From Lichenihabitans sp033947565 (GTDB lineage Bacteria > Pseudomonadota > Alphaproteobacteria > Rhizobiales > Beijerinckiaceae), in NCBI RefSeq assembly GCF_033947565.1, contig NZ_JARPVX010000014.1:18821-82820 (forward strand): DNA of 64,000 bases, in the 5' to 3' direction. Positions 44,574-53,346 of the stretch are shown piece after piece; within the stretch, counting starts at the first letter, position 1; every line of letters starts with the position of its first letter. The translations under genes and the position numbers were made by a program. Under the pieces are notes generated by a model. That model did not search any database. It was not told where the DNA came from and saw only the letters and a list, made by a program, of their open reading frames with translations.

Positions 44574-45182
44574 TCAGAGGCCGGCGCGGGACGGCACCTT
44601 ACGGAGCGTCACGGCCTTCTTGCGGTCGCGCAGATTCTGCTCGTTGATGTTCTGCCGCTTGACGCCGGGCTTATGCTGCAGCGTCAGAACGATGGAGCCG
44701 ATCATCGCAGTCAACAGGACGAACCCAGCGGCCTGGAAGAAGTAGAGATACTGCGTGTACAGAATCCGGCCGAGCGCCGCGGTGTTGCTGATGCCCGCCG
44801 GCGTCGCCGAACCAAGCACGCGCGTGGTCGCCGGAGCAAAAGTCCAGCCACCCACCACCAGGATCAGCTCGATGAGCACCACGGCGCCCACCGTGGCGCC
44901 GACCGGCAGGTATTGCAGGAAGCCCTGCTTCAGCACGGCAAAATCGACGTCAAGCATCATGACGACGAAGAGGAACAACACAGCCACCGCGCCCACATAG
45001 ACGACGATGAGGATCAACGCGAGGAACTCGGCCCCAAGCAACATGAACAGCCCGGCCGCGTTGACGAAGGCCAGGATGAGGAACAGCACCGAATGGACGG
45101 GATTGCGGGCCGCAATCACCATGAAGGCCGAAGCCACGCAGATAGCGGAGAAGATGTAGAAGAAACCGTCTGCGGACGTCAT
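44574..45182 (-). CDS. nuoJ: NADH-quinone oxidoreductase subunit J
   Basis: A 202-residue five-helix membrane subunit. NPVHSVLFLILAFVNAAGLFMLLGAEFLALILIVVYVGAVAVLFLFVVMMLD is the hallmark region (in part), including the pi-bulge TM3. Its start is 88 bp after the nuoI stop. The gap contains two hairpins. Confidence 0.96.
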   Translation of the reverse strand: MTSADGFFYIFSAICVASAFMVIAARNPVHSVLFLILAFVNAAGLFMLLGAEFLALILIVVYVGAVAVLFLFVVMMLDVDFAVLKQGFLQYLPVGATVGAVVLIELILVVGGWTFAPATTRVLGSATPAGISNTAALGRILYTQYLYFFQAAGFVLLTAMIGSIVLTLQHKPGVKRQNINEQNLRDRKKAVTLRKVPSRAGL

Positions 45183-45196
45183 GCCTGCTCACCCCT

Positions 45197-45242
45197 CGGC
45201 CGATGTCGGCCGCACACACCAAGCCGGGCCCCATGGCCCGGC
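45197..45242 (-). other. Twin hairpins in the nuoI-nuoJ gap
   Basis: CGGCCG-ATGT-CGGCCG (45197-45212) and GCCGGGCC-CCAT-GGCCCGGC (45223-45242) are perfect 6-bp and 8-bp stems with 4-nt loops, separated by 10 nt inside an otherwise tightly packed operon. No T-run follows, so an RNA-processing or 3'-end-stabilising role is more likely than termination. This is inferred from structure only. Confidence 0.45.
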
Positions 45243-45270
45243 GCAGCTTAGTTCGATTCTGAATTGCTGC

Positions 45271-45759
45271 TTAGCGGTATGGCGCGTCCATCGCAATATT
45301 GCGTGCGATCTCTCGTTCCCAGCGGTCCCCGTTGGCCAGCAGCTTGCCCTTGTCGTAGAGCAACTCTTCACGGGTTTCGACCGAGAATTCCGCGTTCGGG
45401 CCTTCCACGATGGCATCGACCGGGCAGGCCTCCTGGCAGAGGCCGCAGTAGATGCACTTCACCATGTCGATGTCATAGCGCGTCGTGCGCCGCGTGCCGT
45501 CGTTGCGACGGGGACCCGCCTCGATGGTGATGGCCTGGGCCGGACAGATAGCCTCGCACAGCTTGCAGGCGATGCAACGCTCTTCCCCGTTCGGGTAACG
45601 GCGCAGGGCATGCTCACCCCTGTAGCGCGGGCTTTGAGGGTTCTTTTCGTGGGGGTAGTTCAGCGTCAGCTTCGGCTTGAAGAAGTACTTCATCGTCAGG
45701 CCGAAGGCCGACAGGAATTCCGTGAGGAAAAGCGACTTCGCGGCTTGGTCGAGTCTCAT
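45271..45759 (-). CDS. nuoI: NADH-quinone oxidoreductase subunit I
   Basis: A 162-residue 8Fe ferredoxin-like subunit that carries clusters N6a and N6b. The two binding motifs are CIACKLCEAICP and CIYCGLCQEACP. The start at 45759 overlaps the nuoH stop by 4 bp (ATGA); the frame is open further upstream but only as a shadow of nuoH. Confidence 0.97.
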   Translation of the reverse strand: MRLDQAAKSLFLTEFLSAFGLTMKYFFKPKLTLNYPHEKNPQSPRYRGEHALRRYPNGEERCIACKLCEAICPAQAITIEAGPRRNDGTRRTTRYDIDMVKCIYCGLCQEACPVDAIVEGPNAEFSVETREELLYDKGKLLANGDRWEREIARNIAMDAPYR

Positions 45760-46847
45760 CGGGCGATGTCCTTCTGAGCCGTGGCGACAGTTGCAGCGCC
45801 GTCGATGCTCGTCGTTTGCGGAGGGCTGACAGGCTGACCACCCCAGCCGGTCATCTCGATCACCCCGGCGACCACGACCACACAGACGAGCGAGATCGGC
45901 AGAAACACCTTCCAGCCAAGACGCATGAGCTGGTCGTAACGGTAGCGCGGCACGAACGCCTTCACCATGGCGAACATGAAGAACACCAGCGTGGACTTCA
46001 GCACGAACCAGATCAGCCCCGGCACCCAGGTGAAGGGGGCAAACGGGATCGGGGACAGCCAGCCGCCGAGGAACAAGATGGTGGTGAGTGCGCACATGCT
46101 GACGATGGCGACATATTCACCGAGCATAAACAGCATGTAGGCCGACGAGGAATATTCGACCATGAAGCCGGCCACGAGCTCGGATTCGGCTTCTACGAGA
46201 TCGAAGGGTGGGCGGTTCGTCTCGGCCAGAGCCGAGATGAAGAAGATCACGAACATCGGCAGCAACGGCAGCCAATACCAGCCGAAGAGACCGTAGCGCG
46301 TGTCCTGCGCCGTCACGATGCCGCTCAGGTTCAGAGTGCCGGCGCAAAGCAGCACCGTCACCAGGACAAAGCCGATCGACACCTCATAGGACACCATCTG
46401 GGCCGCCGAGCGGAGCGCCGCCAGGAACGGGTACTTCGAATTCGAAGCCCAACCCGCCATGATGACCCCGTAGACGCCCAGCGACGACACGGCGAAGATA
46501 TAGAGGGTGCCGATATTCACGTCGGCCACGACCCAGCCATCGCTGATCGGGATCACGGCCCAAGCCGAAATCGCCAGAGCCGCCGTGACGAGCGGCGCCA
46601 GCAGAAAGACGCCCTTGTTGGCGCCAGCCGGGATGATCGGCTCCTTGAAGACGAACTTCAGAAGATCGGCGAAGCTTTGCAACAGGCCGAAGGGACCCAC
46701 GACATTGGGGCCGCGCCGGAGCTGCACTGCCGCCCAGATCTTGCGATCCGCCAGCAGGATATAGGCGACGTAGATCAAAAGCCCGACCGTGAGCGCCAGG
46801 CTCTCGACGATCTTCAGCAGGACGGAAAGGAAGGAGCCGTCAGACAT
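45756..46847 (-). CDS. nuoH: NADH-quinone oxidoreductase subunit H
   Basis: A 363-residue membrane subunit (ND1) that forms the quinone-access site with NuoB/NuoD. RRGPNVVGPFGLLQSFADLLKFVFKE, AETNRPPFDLVEAESELVAGFMVEYSS (acidic loop toward the quinone cavity) and FVLKSTLVFFMFAMVKAFVPRYRYDQLMRLGWK are conserved (each in part). It lies 3 bp after nuoG. Confidence 0.97.
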   Translation of the reverse strand: MSDGSFLSVLLKIVESLALTVGLLIYVAYILLADRKIWAAVQLRRGPNVVGPFGLLQSFADLLKFVFKEPIIPAGANKGVFLLAPLVTAALAISAWAVIPISDGWVVADVNIGTLYIFAVSSLGVYGVIMAGWASNSKYPFLAALRSAAQMVSYEVSIGFVLVTVLLCAGTLNLSGIVTAQDTRYGLFGWYWLPLLPMFVIFFISALAETNRPPFDLVEAESELVAGFMVEYSSSAYMLFMLGEYVAIVSMCALTTILFLGGWLSPIPFAPFTWVPGLIWFVLKSTLVFFMFAMVKAFVPRYRYDQLMRLGWKVFLPISLVCVVVVAGVIEMTGWGGQPVSPPQTTSIDGAATVATAQKDIAR

Positions 46848-46850
46848 GGT

Positions 46851-48917
46851 CTACTCCGCCGCCGTCGTTTGACGCAGCGCGTTGGCGTGCATGGCCGAAC
46901 ATTCGGCCATCACGGCCGACGCCCGGGCGATTGGGTTTGTCAGATAGAAGTCGTCGATCACGGAGCGGAACGGTGCCTTGTCGAGGCTGCCCCCGAGCGA
47001 AGCCACAGCGTCCAGATCGCCGACATTCCCAGGCGCGATAGCGTCGATGTCGGCGAAATGCGGGTGCGCAGTGACCAACGACTCCCGAAGCGCGCGATGC
47101 GAATCAAACGGCAGCTTGGCTCCGACGACCTCCGACAGCGCCCGAAGGATCGCCCAATCTTCACGGGCGTCACCCGGCGGGAAGGCGGCACGATCGCCGC
47201 GCTGCACACGCCCTTCGGTGTTGACGTAAAGGCCCGGCTTTTCCGTGTAAGCCGCTGCAGGCAGGATCACATCGGCGCGATGCGCCCCGCGATCGCCATG
47301 CGATCCCTGGTAGATCACAAAGGCGCCTGGAGCGACGTCGATCTCATCGGCGCCGAGCAGGAACACCACATCGAGCGCACCGGAGGCCGCCATCTGCTGC
47401 GCCGTCAAAGCGCCCTCGCCCGGCACGAAGCCGAGGTCGAGACCACCCACACGAGCCGCCGCGGTGTGCAGCACGCCGAAGCCGTTCCACCCGTCCTTGA
47501 TGGCACCGAGCTTGTGAGCCAGCTTGACCGCCAGGGCCAACACGGCAACGCCATCGGCGCGGGTGAGCGCCCCCTGCCCCAGCAGCACGATCGGCCGCTC
47601 GCCGGTGACTTCGGCGCGATCGACGAAGCCGCTCAGCGTTTCAGTGCCTGCGCCATGGTAGGTCACCGGATAGGTGAGCTCGGCATGCTCGCCGATCATG
47701 TTGATCGGGAAATTCCCCATGCGCCAGCGCTTACGAATACGCGCATTGAACACAGGGCTTTCGCGGCGCGGGTTCGAGCCGATGATCCACAATGAATCGG
47801 CATCTTCGATGCCGACCACTGTGGGATTGAAAATGTAGGATGCCCGGCCCAGACGCGGGTGCAGCGCCGTGCCGTCCTGCCGGCAATCCAGGTTCTTGAC
47901 GCCGAGCTTCACCATGAGCTGCTGCAGCGCGTACATGTCCTCGACCGCTGCCAGGTCGCCCGCGATCGCGCCGATGCGCTCATGCTTCGCCACCTTCATC
48001 TTGGCCGCAATAGCCGCGAAGGCTTCATTCCAGGTCGCGGGCGCCAGACGACCATTCTTCCGGACGTAAGGTTGGTCGAGCCGCTGCGCCTTCAGGCCGT
48101 CGGCGATGTGCCGAGTCTTGTCGGAGATCCACTCCTCGTTCACGGCATCGTTGATCCGCGGCAGAACCCGCACGACCTCCTTGCCGCGCGCATCGACCCG
48201 AATGGCCGACCCCAGCGCGTCCATCACATCGATCGTCTCGGTCTTGGTCAGCTCCCACGGCCGCGCCTTGAACGGATAGGGCTTCTGCAACAAGGCGCCG
48301 ACGGGGCAAAGATCGGCGATGTTCGACTGCAGCTCGGACCCCATCGAGGTCTCGAGGTAGGTCGTGATCTCCATATCCTCACCGCGCCCGATAGCACCCA
48401 TATCGCCGGTGCCGGCCACTTCGGCCGTGAAGCGGACGCACCGTGTGCAATGGATGCAGCGGTTCATCGAGGTGCGGACCAACGGCCCGATGTACTTGTC
48501 CTCAACGGCACGCTTGTTTTCGTGGAAGCGCGACCCCGCCACGCCGAAGGCCATCGCCTGATCCTGCAGGTCGCATTCGCCACCCTGATCGCAGATCGGG
48601 CAATCCAACGGATGGTTGATAAGCAGGAATTCCATGACGCCGTTACGCGCCTTGCGCACCATCGGCGACTTGGTCACGACGGTCGGCGGCTCGCCGTTCG
48701 GTCCCGGGCGACAGTCCTTGACCCCCCAGGCGCAGGACGCCACGGGCTTCGGTGCACCCTTCAGCTCGACGAGGCACATCCGGCAATTTCCGGCGATCGA
48801 CAGCCGTTCGTGGAAGCAGAAACGCGGGATCTCGGCCCCCGCGGCCTCGCAGGCCTGCAGGAGCGTGTAATCGGCCGGGACGTCGACTTCCGTACCGTCG
48901 ACGATGATCTTGGTCAT
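46851..48917 (-). CDS. nuoG: NADH-quinone oxidoreductase subunit G
   Basis: A 688-residue iron-sulfur subunit. The N-terminal 2Fe-2S domain has CRMCLVELKGAPKPVASC. Then come CPICDQGGECDLQ with its upstream His ligand in INHPLDC, and CIHCTRCVRF for 4Fe-4S clusters. The C-terminal two-thirds is the molybdopterin-oxidoreductase-like scaffold without cofactor. Length matches the short alphaproteobacterial/mitochondrial form (NDUFS1). Confidence 0.97.
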   Translation of the reverse strand: MTKIIVDGTEVDVPADYTLLQACEAAGAEIPRFCFHERLSIAGNCRMCLVELKGAPKPVASCAWGVKDCRPGPNGEPPTVVTKSPMVRKARNGVMEFLLINHPLDCPICDQGGECDLQDQAMAFGVAGSRFHENKRAVEDKYIGPLVRTSMNRCIHCTRCVRFTAEVAGTGDMGAIGRGEDMEITTYLETSMGSELQSNIADLCPVGALLQKPYPFKARPWELTKTETIDVMDALGSAIRVDARGKEVVRVLPRINDAVNEEWISDKTRHIADGLKAQRLDQPYVRKNGRLAPATWNEAFAAIAAKMKVAKHERIGAIAGDLAAVEDMYALQQLMVKLGVKNLDCRQDGTALHPRLGRASYIFNPTVVGIEDADSLWIIGSNPRRESPVFNARIRKRWRMGNFPINMIGEHAELTYPVTYHGAGTETLSGFVDRAEVTGERPIVLLGQGALTRADGVAVLALAVKLAHKLGAIKDGWNGFGVLHTAAARVGGLDLGFVPGEGALTAQQMAASGALDVVFLLGADEIDVAPGAFVIYQGSHGDRGAHRADVILPAAAYTEKPGLYVNTEGRVQRGDRAAFPPGDAREDWAILRALSEVVGAKLPFDSHRALRESLVTAHPHFADIDAIAPGNVGDLDAVASLGGSLDKAPFRSVIDDFYLTNPIARASAVMAECSAMHANALRQTTAAE

Positions 48918-48962
48918 TCAACCATCCTCATGATGAGGTTCATCTGCACTTCGACGCCGAGC

Positions 48963-49004
48963 TGCCGCAATGCGGCACATCGACGGGACCACGCGGGAAG
49001 CGTG
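48963..49004 (-). other. Small hairpins in the nuoF-nuoG gap
   Basis: The 96-bp gap between nuoF and nuoG holds TGCCGC-AAT-GCGGCA (48963-48977) and CACGC-GGGAA-GCGTG (48990-49004), plus a CCTCATGATGAGG palindrome near the nuoG start. They resemble intercistronic stems rather than terminators, since nuoG must be expressed. Confidence 0.4.
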
Positions 49005-49013
49005 ACCTCTTGC

Positions 49014-50315
49014 TTATTCGGCCGCGACCCGGATGGGCTCGGGATGTGGGTTCGCCATATAGGTGTCGATCCGCTTCTCGATCTCGGGACGGAAGTGACG
49101 GATCAAACCCTGCACCGGCCAAGCGGCAGCATCGCCGAGCGCGCAGATGGTGTGACCTTCGATCTGGGTCGACACCTCGAGCAGCATGTCGATCTCACGC
49201 TTCTGCGCCCGACCTTCCACCATGCGGTTCAGCACGCGCCACATCCAGCCCGTGCCCTCGCGGCATGGCGTGCACTGGCCGCAGCTCTCGTGCTTGTAGA
49301 AATAGCTGATGCGGGCGATGGCGCGAACAATATCGGTCGACTTGTCCATGACGATCACGGCCGCCGTGCCGAGGCCCGACTTCAGGTTCCGCAAGGTGTC
49401 GAAATCCATCGGCGCATCGATGATCTCGGAAGCCGGCACGCACGGCACCGACGAGCCACCAGGGATCACCGCCAACAGATTGTCCCAGCCGCCGCGGATG
49501 CCGCCGCAATGCCGGTCGATCAGTTCCCGGAACGGGACCGACATGGCCTCTTCGATGTTGCAGGGCGTGTTAACGTGGCCCGACACGCAGAACAGCTTGG
49601 TACCAGCGTTGTTCTTGGCACCGAAGCTCGAGAACCAGCTGGCGCCGCGCCGCAGGATGGTGGGCGCCACAGCGATTGACTCGACGTTGTTGACCGTCGT
49701 CGGATTTCCATAGAGGCCCATATTGGCCGGGAATGGCGGCTTCAGCCGCGGCATGCCCTTCTTGCCTTCCAGCGACTCGAGCAGCGCGGTTTCTTCGCCG
49801 CAAATGTAGGCGCCGGCGCCACGGTGGACATAGATATGGAAGGGCCAGCCATGCAGGTTGCTGGCGCCAACGAGATTGGCCTCATAGGCCTCCTCGATCG
49901 CCGCATCGAGCCGATCGGCCTCGAGGATGTACTCGCCCCGGATATAGATGTAGCAGGCGTGCGCCCCCATGGCGAAAGCCGCGATCAGGCACCCCTCGAT
50001 CAATGTATGCGGATCGTTCCGCATGATCTCGCGGTCCTTGCAGGTGCCCGGCTCGGATTCGTCCGCGTTGATGACGAGATAGGATGGCCGTGCCGTATCG
50101 GGCTTCGGCATGAACGACCACTTCAGACCGGTCGGAAAACCCGCACCGCCACGGCCGCGGAGGCCCGAAGCCTTCATCTCATTGATGACCCAGTCCTTGC
50201 CGTTGTCGATCAGGCCCTTGGTGTTGTCCCATATGCCGCGAGACCGTGCGCCAGCGAGGCGCCAGTCACCGAAGCCGTAGAGATTCCGGAAGATCCGGTC
50301 CTTGTCCTCAAGCAT
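49014..50315 (-). CDS. nuoF: NADH-quinone oxidoreductase subunit F
   Basis: A 433-residue NADH- and FMN-binding subunit. SGLRGRGGAGFPTGLKW binds FMN/NADH, NADESEPGTCKDREIM follows, and ESCGQCTPCREGTGWMW with a distal Cys (HTICALGDAAAWPVQG) holds cluster N3. It is the electron entry site of complex I. It lies 12 bp after nuoE. Confidence 0.98.
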   Translation of the reverse strand: MLEDKDRIFRNLYGFGDWRLAGARSRGIWDNTKGLIDNGKDWVINEMKASGLRGRGGAGFPTGLKWSFMPKPDTARPSYLVINADESEPGTCKDREIMRNDPHTLIEGCLIAAFAMGAHACYIYIRGEYILEADRLDAAIEEAYEANLVGASNLHGWPFHIYVHRGAGAYICGEETALLESLEGKKGMPRLKPPFPANMGLYGNPTTVNNVESIAVAPTILRRGASWFSSFGAKNNAGTKLFCVSGHVNTPCNIEEAMSVPFRELIDRHCGGIRGGWDNLLAVIPGGSSVPCVPASEIIDAPMDFDTLRNLKSGLGTAAVIVMDKSTDIVRAIARISYFYKHESCGQCTPCREGTGWMWRVLNRMVEGRAQKREIDMLLEVSTQIEGHTICALGDAAAWPVQGLIRHFRPEIEKRIDTYMANPHPEPIRVAAE

Positions 50316-50327
50316 GGAACTGCGCCT

Positions 50328-51257
50328 TCACTTGTCGGTGTTGCCGGCCGGGCCGGGCACAGGCGGGTTGTCTCGACCGGATCGCTCCTGCCGGTCGGCT
50401 TCTTGACCCTTCTGGGTCAGCGCACTCGACTCGACCTGATTGGCCCCAACGGGATCATCGGTCCGGGTATCGGTGTTCTCCACCGAGCCTTGCGGCTTAC
50501 CCTTGGTGTTCTCGCGACCCATGTCGACGCCGCCGTGCTTGGTGTCGCTCGGATCGTTGTCCTGATCGGGGTTGCCCGCCGGTTCCGGCCGCAGCGCATC
50601 CTGCGTGACGTCAGGCGCCCCAGACACGCGATAGCTCGGGCCACTCCGACCATCCCGACCATAGAGCCCCGTTAAGGACGTCAGACCATTGGCCGGCTCG
50701 GACGTTGTCCGGCCATTCTGCGGACCAACCTTCACCTCACGGCCAGCAGCGAGATCATCGAGCAGCACCGTGAAATTTTCGGGCGTCAGATCCTCGAAAT
50801 AATCGTCGTTGATCTGCACCATCGGCGCATTACAGCAGGCGCCGAGGCACTCGACCTCGAGCCAGGAAAAGAGGCCGTCGGCCGACACGTGATCCTGGGC
50901 CCCGATGCGCTGTTGCAGCACGGCCTTGATCCCGTCCGATCCCCGCAGCATGCAGGGCGTGGTGCCGCAAAGCTGAATGAAATACTTGCCGACAGGCTTC
51001 AGGTTGAACATCGAATAAAAGGTCGCGATCTCGAGCACCCGGATGTCGGGCATGTCGAGAATGGCCGCCACCTTCTCGATGGCCGGCTTCGGCAGCCAGC
51101 CGTCGTGCTGCTTCTGGGCACGCCACAACAAGGCGATCACGGCGGAAGCCTGACGGCCCGCCGGATATTTCGCGATCTGCTTGTTCACCCACGCCTGATT
51201 GTCGGACGTGAACTCGAAGCTGGCGGGCTGGACTTCAGCAAGGCGGCGAACGGCCAT
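50328..51257 (-). CDS. nuoE: NADH-quinone oxidoreductase subunit E with long C-terminal tail
   Basis: A 309-residue protein. The thioredoxin-like 2Fe-2S domain spans residues 1 to about 185, with cluster ligands in LCGTTPCMLRG and ECLGACCNAPMV. After about residue 190 comes a hydrophilic tail of some 115 residues rich in Gly, Asp, Asn, Pro and Gln (for example GNPDQDNDPSDTKHGG), probably disordered. E. coli NuoE is about 166 residues; extended tails occur in alphaproteobacteria. The tail is encoded in frame with no sign of frameshift. Confidence 0.96.
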   Translation of the reverse strand: MAVRRLAEVQPASFEFTSDNQAWVNKQIAKYPAGRQASAVIALLWRAQKQHDGWLPKPAIEKVAAILDMPDIRVLEIATFYSMFNLKPVGKYFIQLCGTTPCMLRGSDGIKAVLQQRIGAQDHVSADGLFSWLEVECLGACCNAPMVQINDDYFEDLTPENFTVLLDDLAAGREVKVGPQNGRTTSEPANGLTSLTGLYGRDGRSGPSYRVSGAPDVTQDALRPEPAGNPDQDNDPSDTKHGGVDMGRENTKGKPQGSVENTDTRTDDPVGANQVESSALTQKGQEADRQERSGRDNPPVPGPAGNTDK

Positions 51258-51264
51258 TCTTCTC

Positions 51265-51507
51265 TCAATTCAGCTTTTCGCAGACCTGACGCGGGCTGCT
51301 GTGACACAGAAAGGCCGATGTCGCCTTCTGGAGCACGAGATAGGCGCCGCCGGTGTTATCGGCGAAGCCCGTCTTGATATCGTAACCGTCCGCCAGAAGC
51401 TGGCGAACGGGCGCGAACTTTTCCAAAGCTCCGGCCTGGCCGCCGGTCTGAGCCACGACTGGCGTGACCCCGACGCAGACGACCGCCAGTGCCAGGGCGC
51501 GTGTCAC
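51265..51507 (-). CDS. Exported 80-residue protein embedded in the nuo operon
   Basis: Located between nuoD and nuoE. Its ATG overlaps the nuoD stop by 4 bp, and its stop is 7 bp before nuoE, so it is translationally coupled to complex I genes. A signal peptide (TRALALAVVCVGVTPVVAQ, about 20 residues) precedes a 60-residue mature chain. This has VRQLLADGYDIKTGFADN, a YLVLQKATSAFLCH segment and a C-x7-C pair near the end that could form a disulfide. I do not recognise the family. It is likely periplasmic. Confidence 0.8.
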   Translation of the reverse strand: MTRALALAVVCVGVTPVVAQTGGQAGALEKFAPVRQLLADGYDIKTGFADNTGGAYLVLQKATSAFLCHSSPRQVCEKLN

Positions 51508-52694
51508 CGATCGACCTCGCCGAACACGATGTCGATCGAGCCCAGGATGGCCGAAACGTCAGCCAGCATGTGACCGCGGCACATGAAGTCCATGGCCTGC
51601 ATATGGGCAAATCCTGGCGCCTTGATCTTGCAGCGATAGGGTTTGTCGGACCCATCCGCCACCAGATAAACGCCGAACTCGCCCTTGGGCGCCTCCACGG
51701 CGGCATAGATCTCGCCCTGAGGGACGTGAAACCCTTCGGTGAACAGCTTGAAGTGATGGATGAGCGCTTCCATCGAGCGTTTCATCTCGGCGCGGGACGG
51801 TGGCGTCAGCTTGCCTTCGCGCGCATGCACGGGCCCCTGCCCATCGGGCGCCAGCAGCTTGGCGACACACTGCTTCATGATCTTGGTGGACTCGCGCATC
51901 TCCTCCATGCGGATCACCTGACGATCGTAATTGTCACCGTTGGTGCCGACGGGGATGTCGAAATCCATCTCCTCGTAGCACTCATAAGGCTGGCTCTTGC
52001 GCAGGTCCCAAGCCGCACCCGAGCCGCGCACCATGACGCCCGAGAACCCCCACTTCCAGCATTCCTCGAGCGTCACGACGCCGATGTCGACGTTGCGCTG
52101 CTTGAAGATGCGATTGTCGATGAACAGGGCGCTCAGATCGTCAAGCAGCAGGAGGAACGGATCGCAGAAGGCCCCGATGTCTTCGACCAGCTGCCGGGGC
52201 AGATCGGAATGGACACCGCCCGGGCGGAAATAATTGGCGTGCATGCGCGCGCCCGATGCACGCTCATAAAACACCATGAGCTTTTCTCGCGCTTCGAAAC
52301 CCCAAAGCGGCGGCGTCAAGGCACCCACATCCATCACCTGCGTGGTGGTGTTCAGGATATGGGACAGCAAACGTCCGATCTCGCAGAACAACACGCGGAT
52401 CAGCTGGGCACGGCGCGGCACCGTGATGCCGAGCATGCGTTCGATCGCCAAACAGAAGGCATGCTCTTGATTCATCGGCGACACATAATCGAGCCGATCG
52501 AAATACGGCACGTTCTGCAGGTAGGTGCGCGACTCCATCAGCTTTTCGGTGCCGCGGTGCAGCAGTCCGATGTGCGGATCGACCCGATCGACGATCTCGC
52601 CATCGAGCTCCAGCACCAGACGCAGAACGCCGTGGGCAGCCGGATGCTGCGGGCCGAAGTTGACCGAGAAGTTGCGGAGGTTGTGTTCGGTCAC
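51504..52694 (-). CDS. nuoD: NADH-quinone oxidoreductase subunit D
   Basis: A 396-residue 49-kDa-type subunit, part of the quinone-reduction site. NFGPQHPAAHGVLRLVLELDGE contains the quinone-ligand His region (in part). HRGTEKLMESRTYLQNVPYFDRLDYVSPMNQEHAFCLAIE and RPGGVHSDLP are conserved (in part). NuoC and NuoD are separate here, unlike the fused form of E. coli. The ATG overlaps the nuoC stop by 4 bp. Confidence 0.98.
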   Translation of the reverse strand: MTEHNLRNFSVNFGPQHPAAHGVLRLVLELDGEIVDRVDPHIGLLHRGTEKLMESRTYLQNVPYFDRLDYVSPMNQEHAFCLAIERMLGITVPRRAQLIRVLFCEIGRLLSHILNTTTQVMDVGALTPPLWGFEAREKLMVFYERASGARMHANYFRPGGVHSDLPRQLVEDIGAFCDPFLLLLDDLSALFIDNRIFKQRNVDIGVVTLEECWKWGFSGVMVRGSGAAWDLRKSQPYECYEEMDFDIPVGTNGDNYDRQVIRMEEMRESTKIMKQCVAKLLAPDGQGPVHAREGKLTPPSRAEMKRSMEALIHHFKLFTEGFHVPQGEIYAAVEAPKGEFGVYLVADGSDKPYRCKIKAPGFAHMQAMDFMCRGHMLADVSAILGSIDIVFGEVDR

Positions 52695-53305
52695 TGGGTG
52701 GCCTTTTCGTCGCCAGGAAGCGCCGCCGTCTCAATGCCTTCCCAAGGCGACTCGAAATCCCAGTTTCGGAATTCCTGAGTCAGCCGGACCGGCTCGTTGA
52801 CGACGCGCTTCTCTTGATCGTCCCAACGGACTTCGACAAAGCCCGTCATCGGAAAGTCCTTGCGGAGCGGATGTCCTTCGAACCCGTAGTCCGTCAGAAT
52901 GCGCCGCAGATCGGGATGGCCGGAGAACAAAATACCGTAAAGGTCATAGGCTTCCCGCTCGAACCAATTGGCTGAAGGGAACACTTCGATCAAGGACGGC
53001 AGCGGAGTCGTCTCGTCGGTCATGGTCTTGACCCGCACGCGGCGGTTGAACTTCGGCGAAAGAAGGTGAAGCACCACATCGAAGCGCTTGGGGCGCTGGG
53101 GATAATCGACGCCACACAGATCGACGAAGTTGATGAACAGGCACAACGCATCGTCCCGAAGATGACGGACCAACGCGACGTAGCCCTCGGGCTTCACCGA
53201 CAAGGTCAGCTCATCGAAGCGCACGCCTGCCGTGATGCCAGCGTCCGGGAGCGCCGCCATGATGGCGGCCCCGAAAGCTTCGAGCGATCCTTGTTCGACA
53301 CTCAT
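52691..53305 (-). CDS. nuoC: NADH-quinone oxidoreductase subunit C
   Basis: A 204-residue 30-kDa-type subunit. FVDLCGVDYPQRPKRFDVVLHLLS and ANWFEREAYDLYGILFSGHPDLRRILTDYGFEGHPLRKDFP are the family signature (in part). I chose the ATG at 53305, 42 bp after nuoB; the frame extends into nuoB without homology. Confidence 0.96.
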   Translation of the reverse strand: MSVEQGSLEAFGAAIMAALPDAGITAGVRFDELTLSVKPEGYVALVRHLRDDALCLFINFVDLCGVDYPQRPKRFDVVLHLLSPKFNRRVRVKTMTDETTPLPSLIEVFPSANWFEREAYDLYGILFSGHPDLRRILTDYGFEGHPLRKDFPMTGFVEVRWDDQEKRVVNEPVRLTQEFRNWDFESPWEGIETAALPGDEKATQ

Positions 53306-53346
53306 CCTCGACCCATTCCCTCGCCCACTCACCGGGCAGTTGCACG

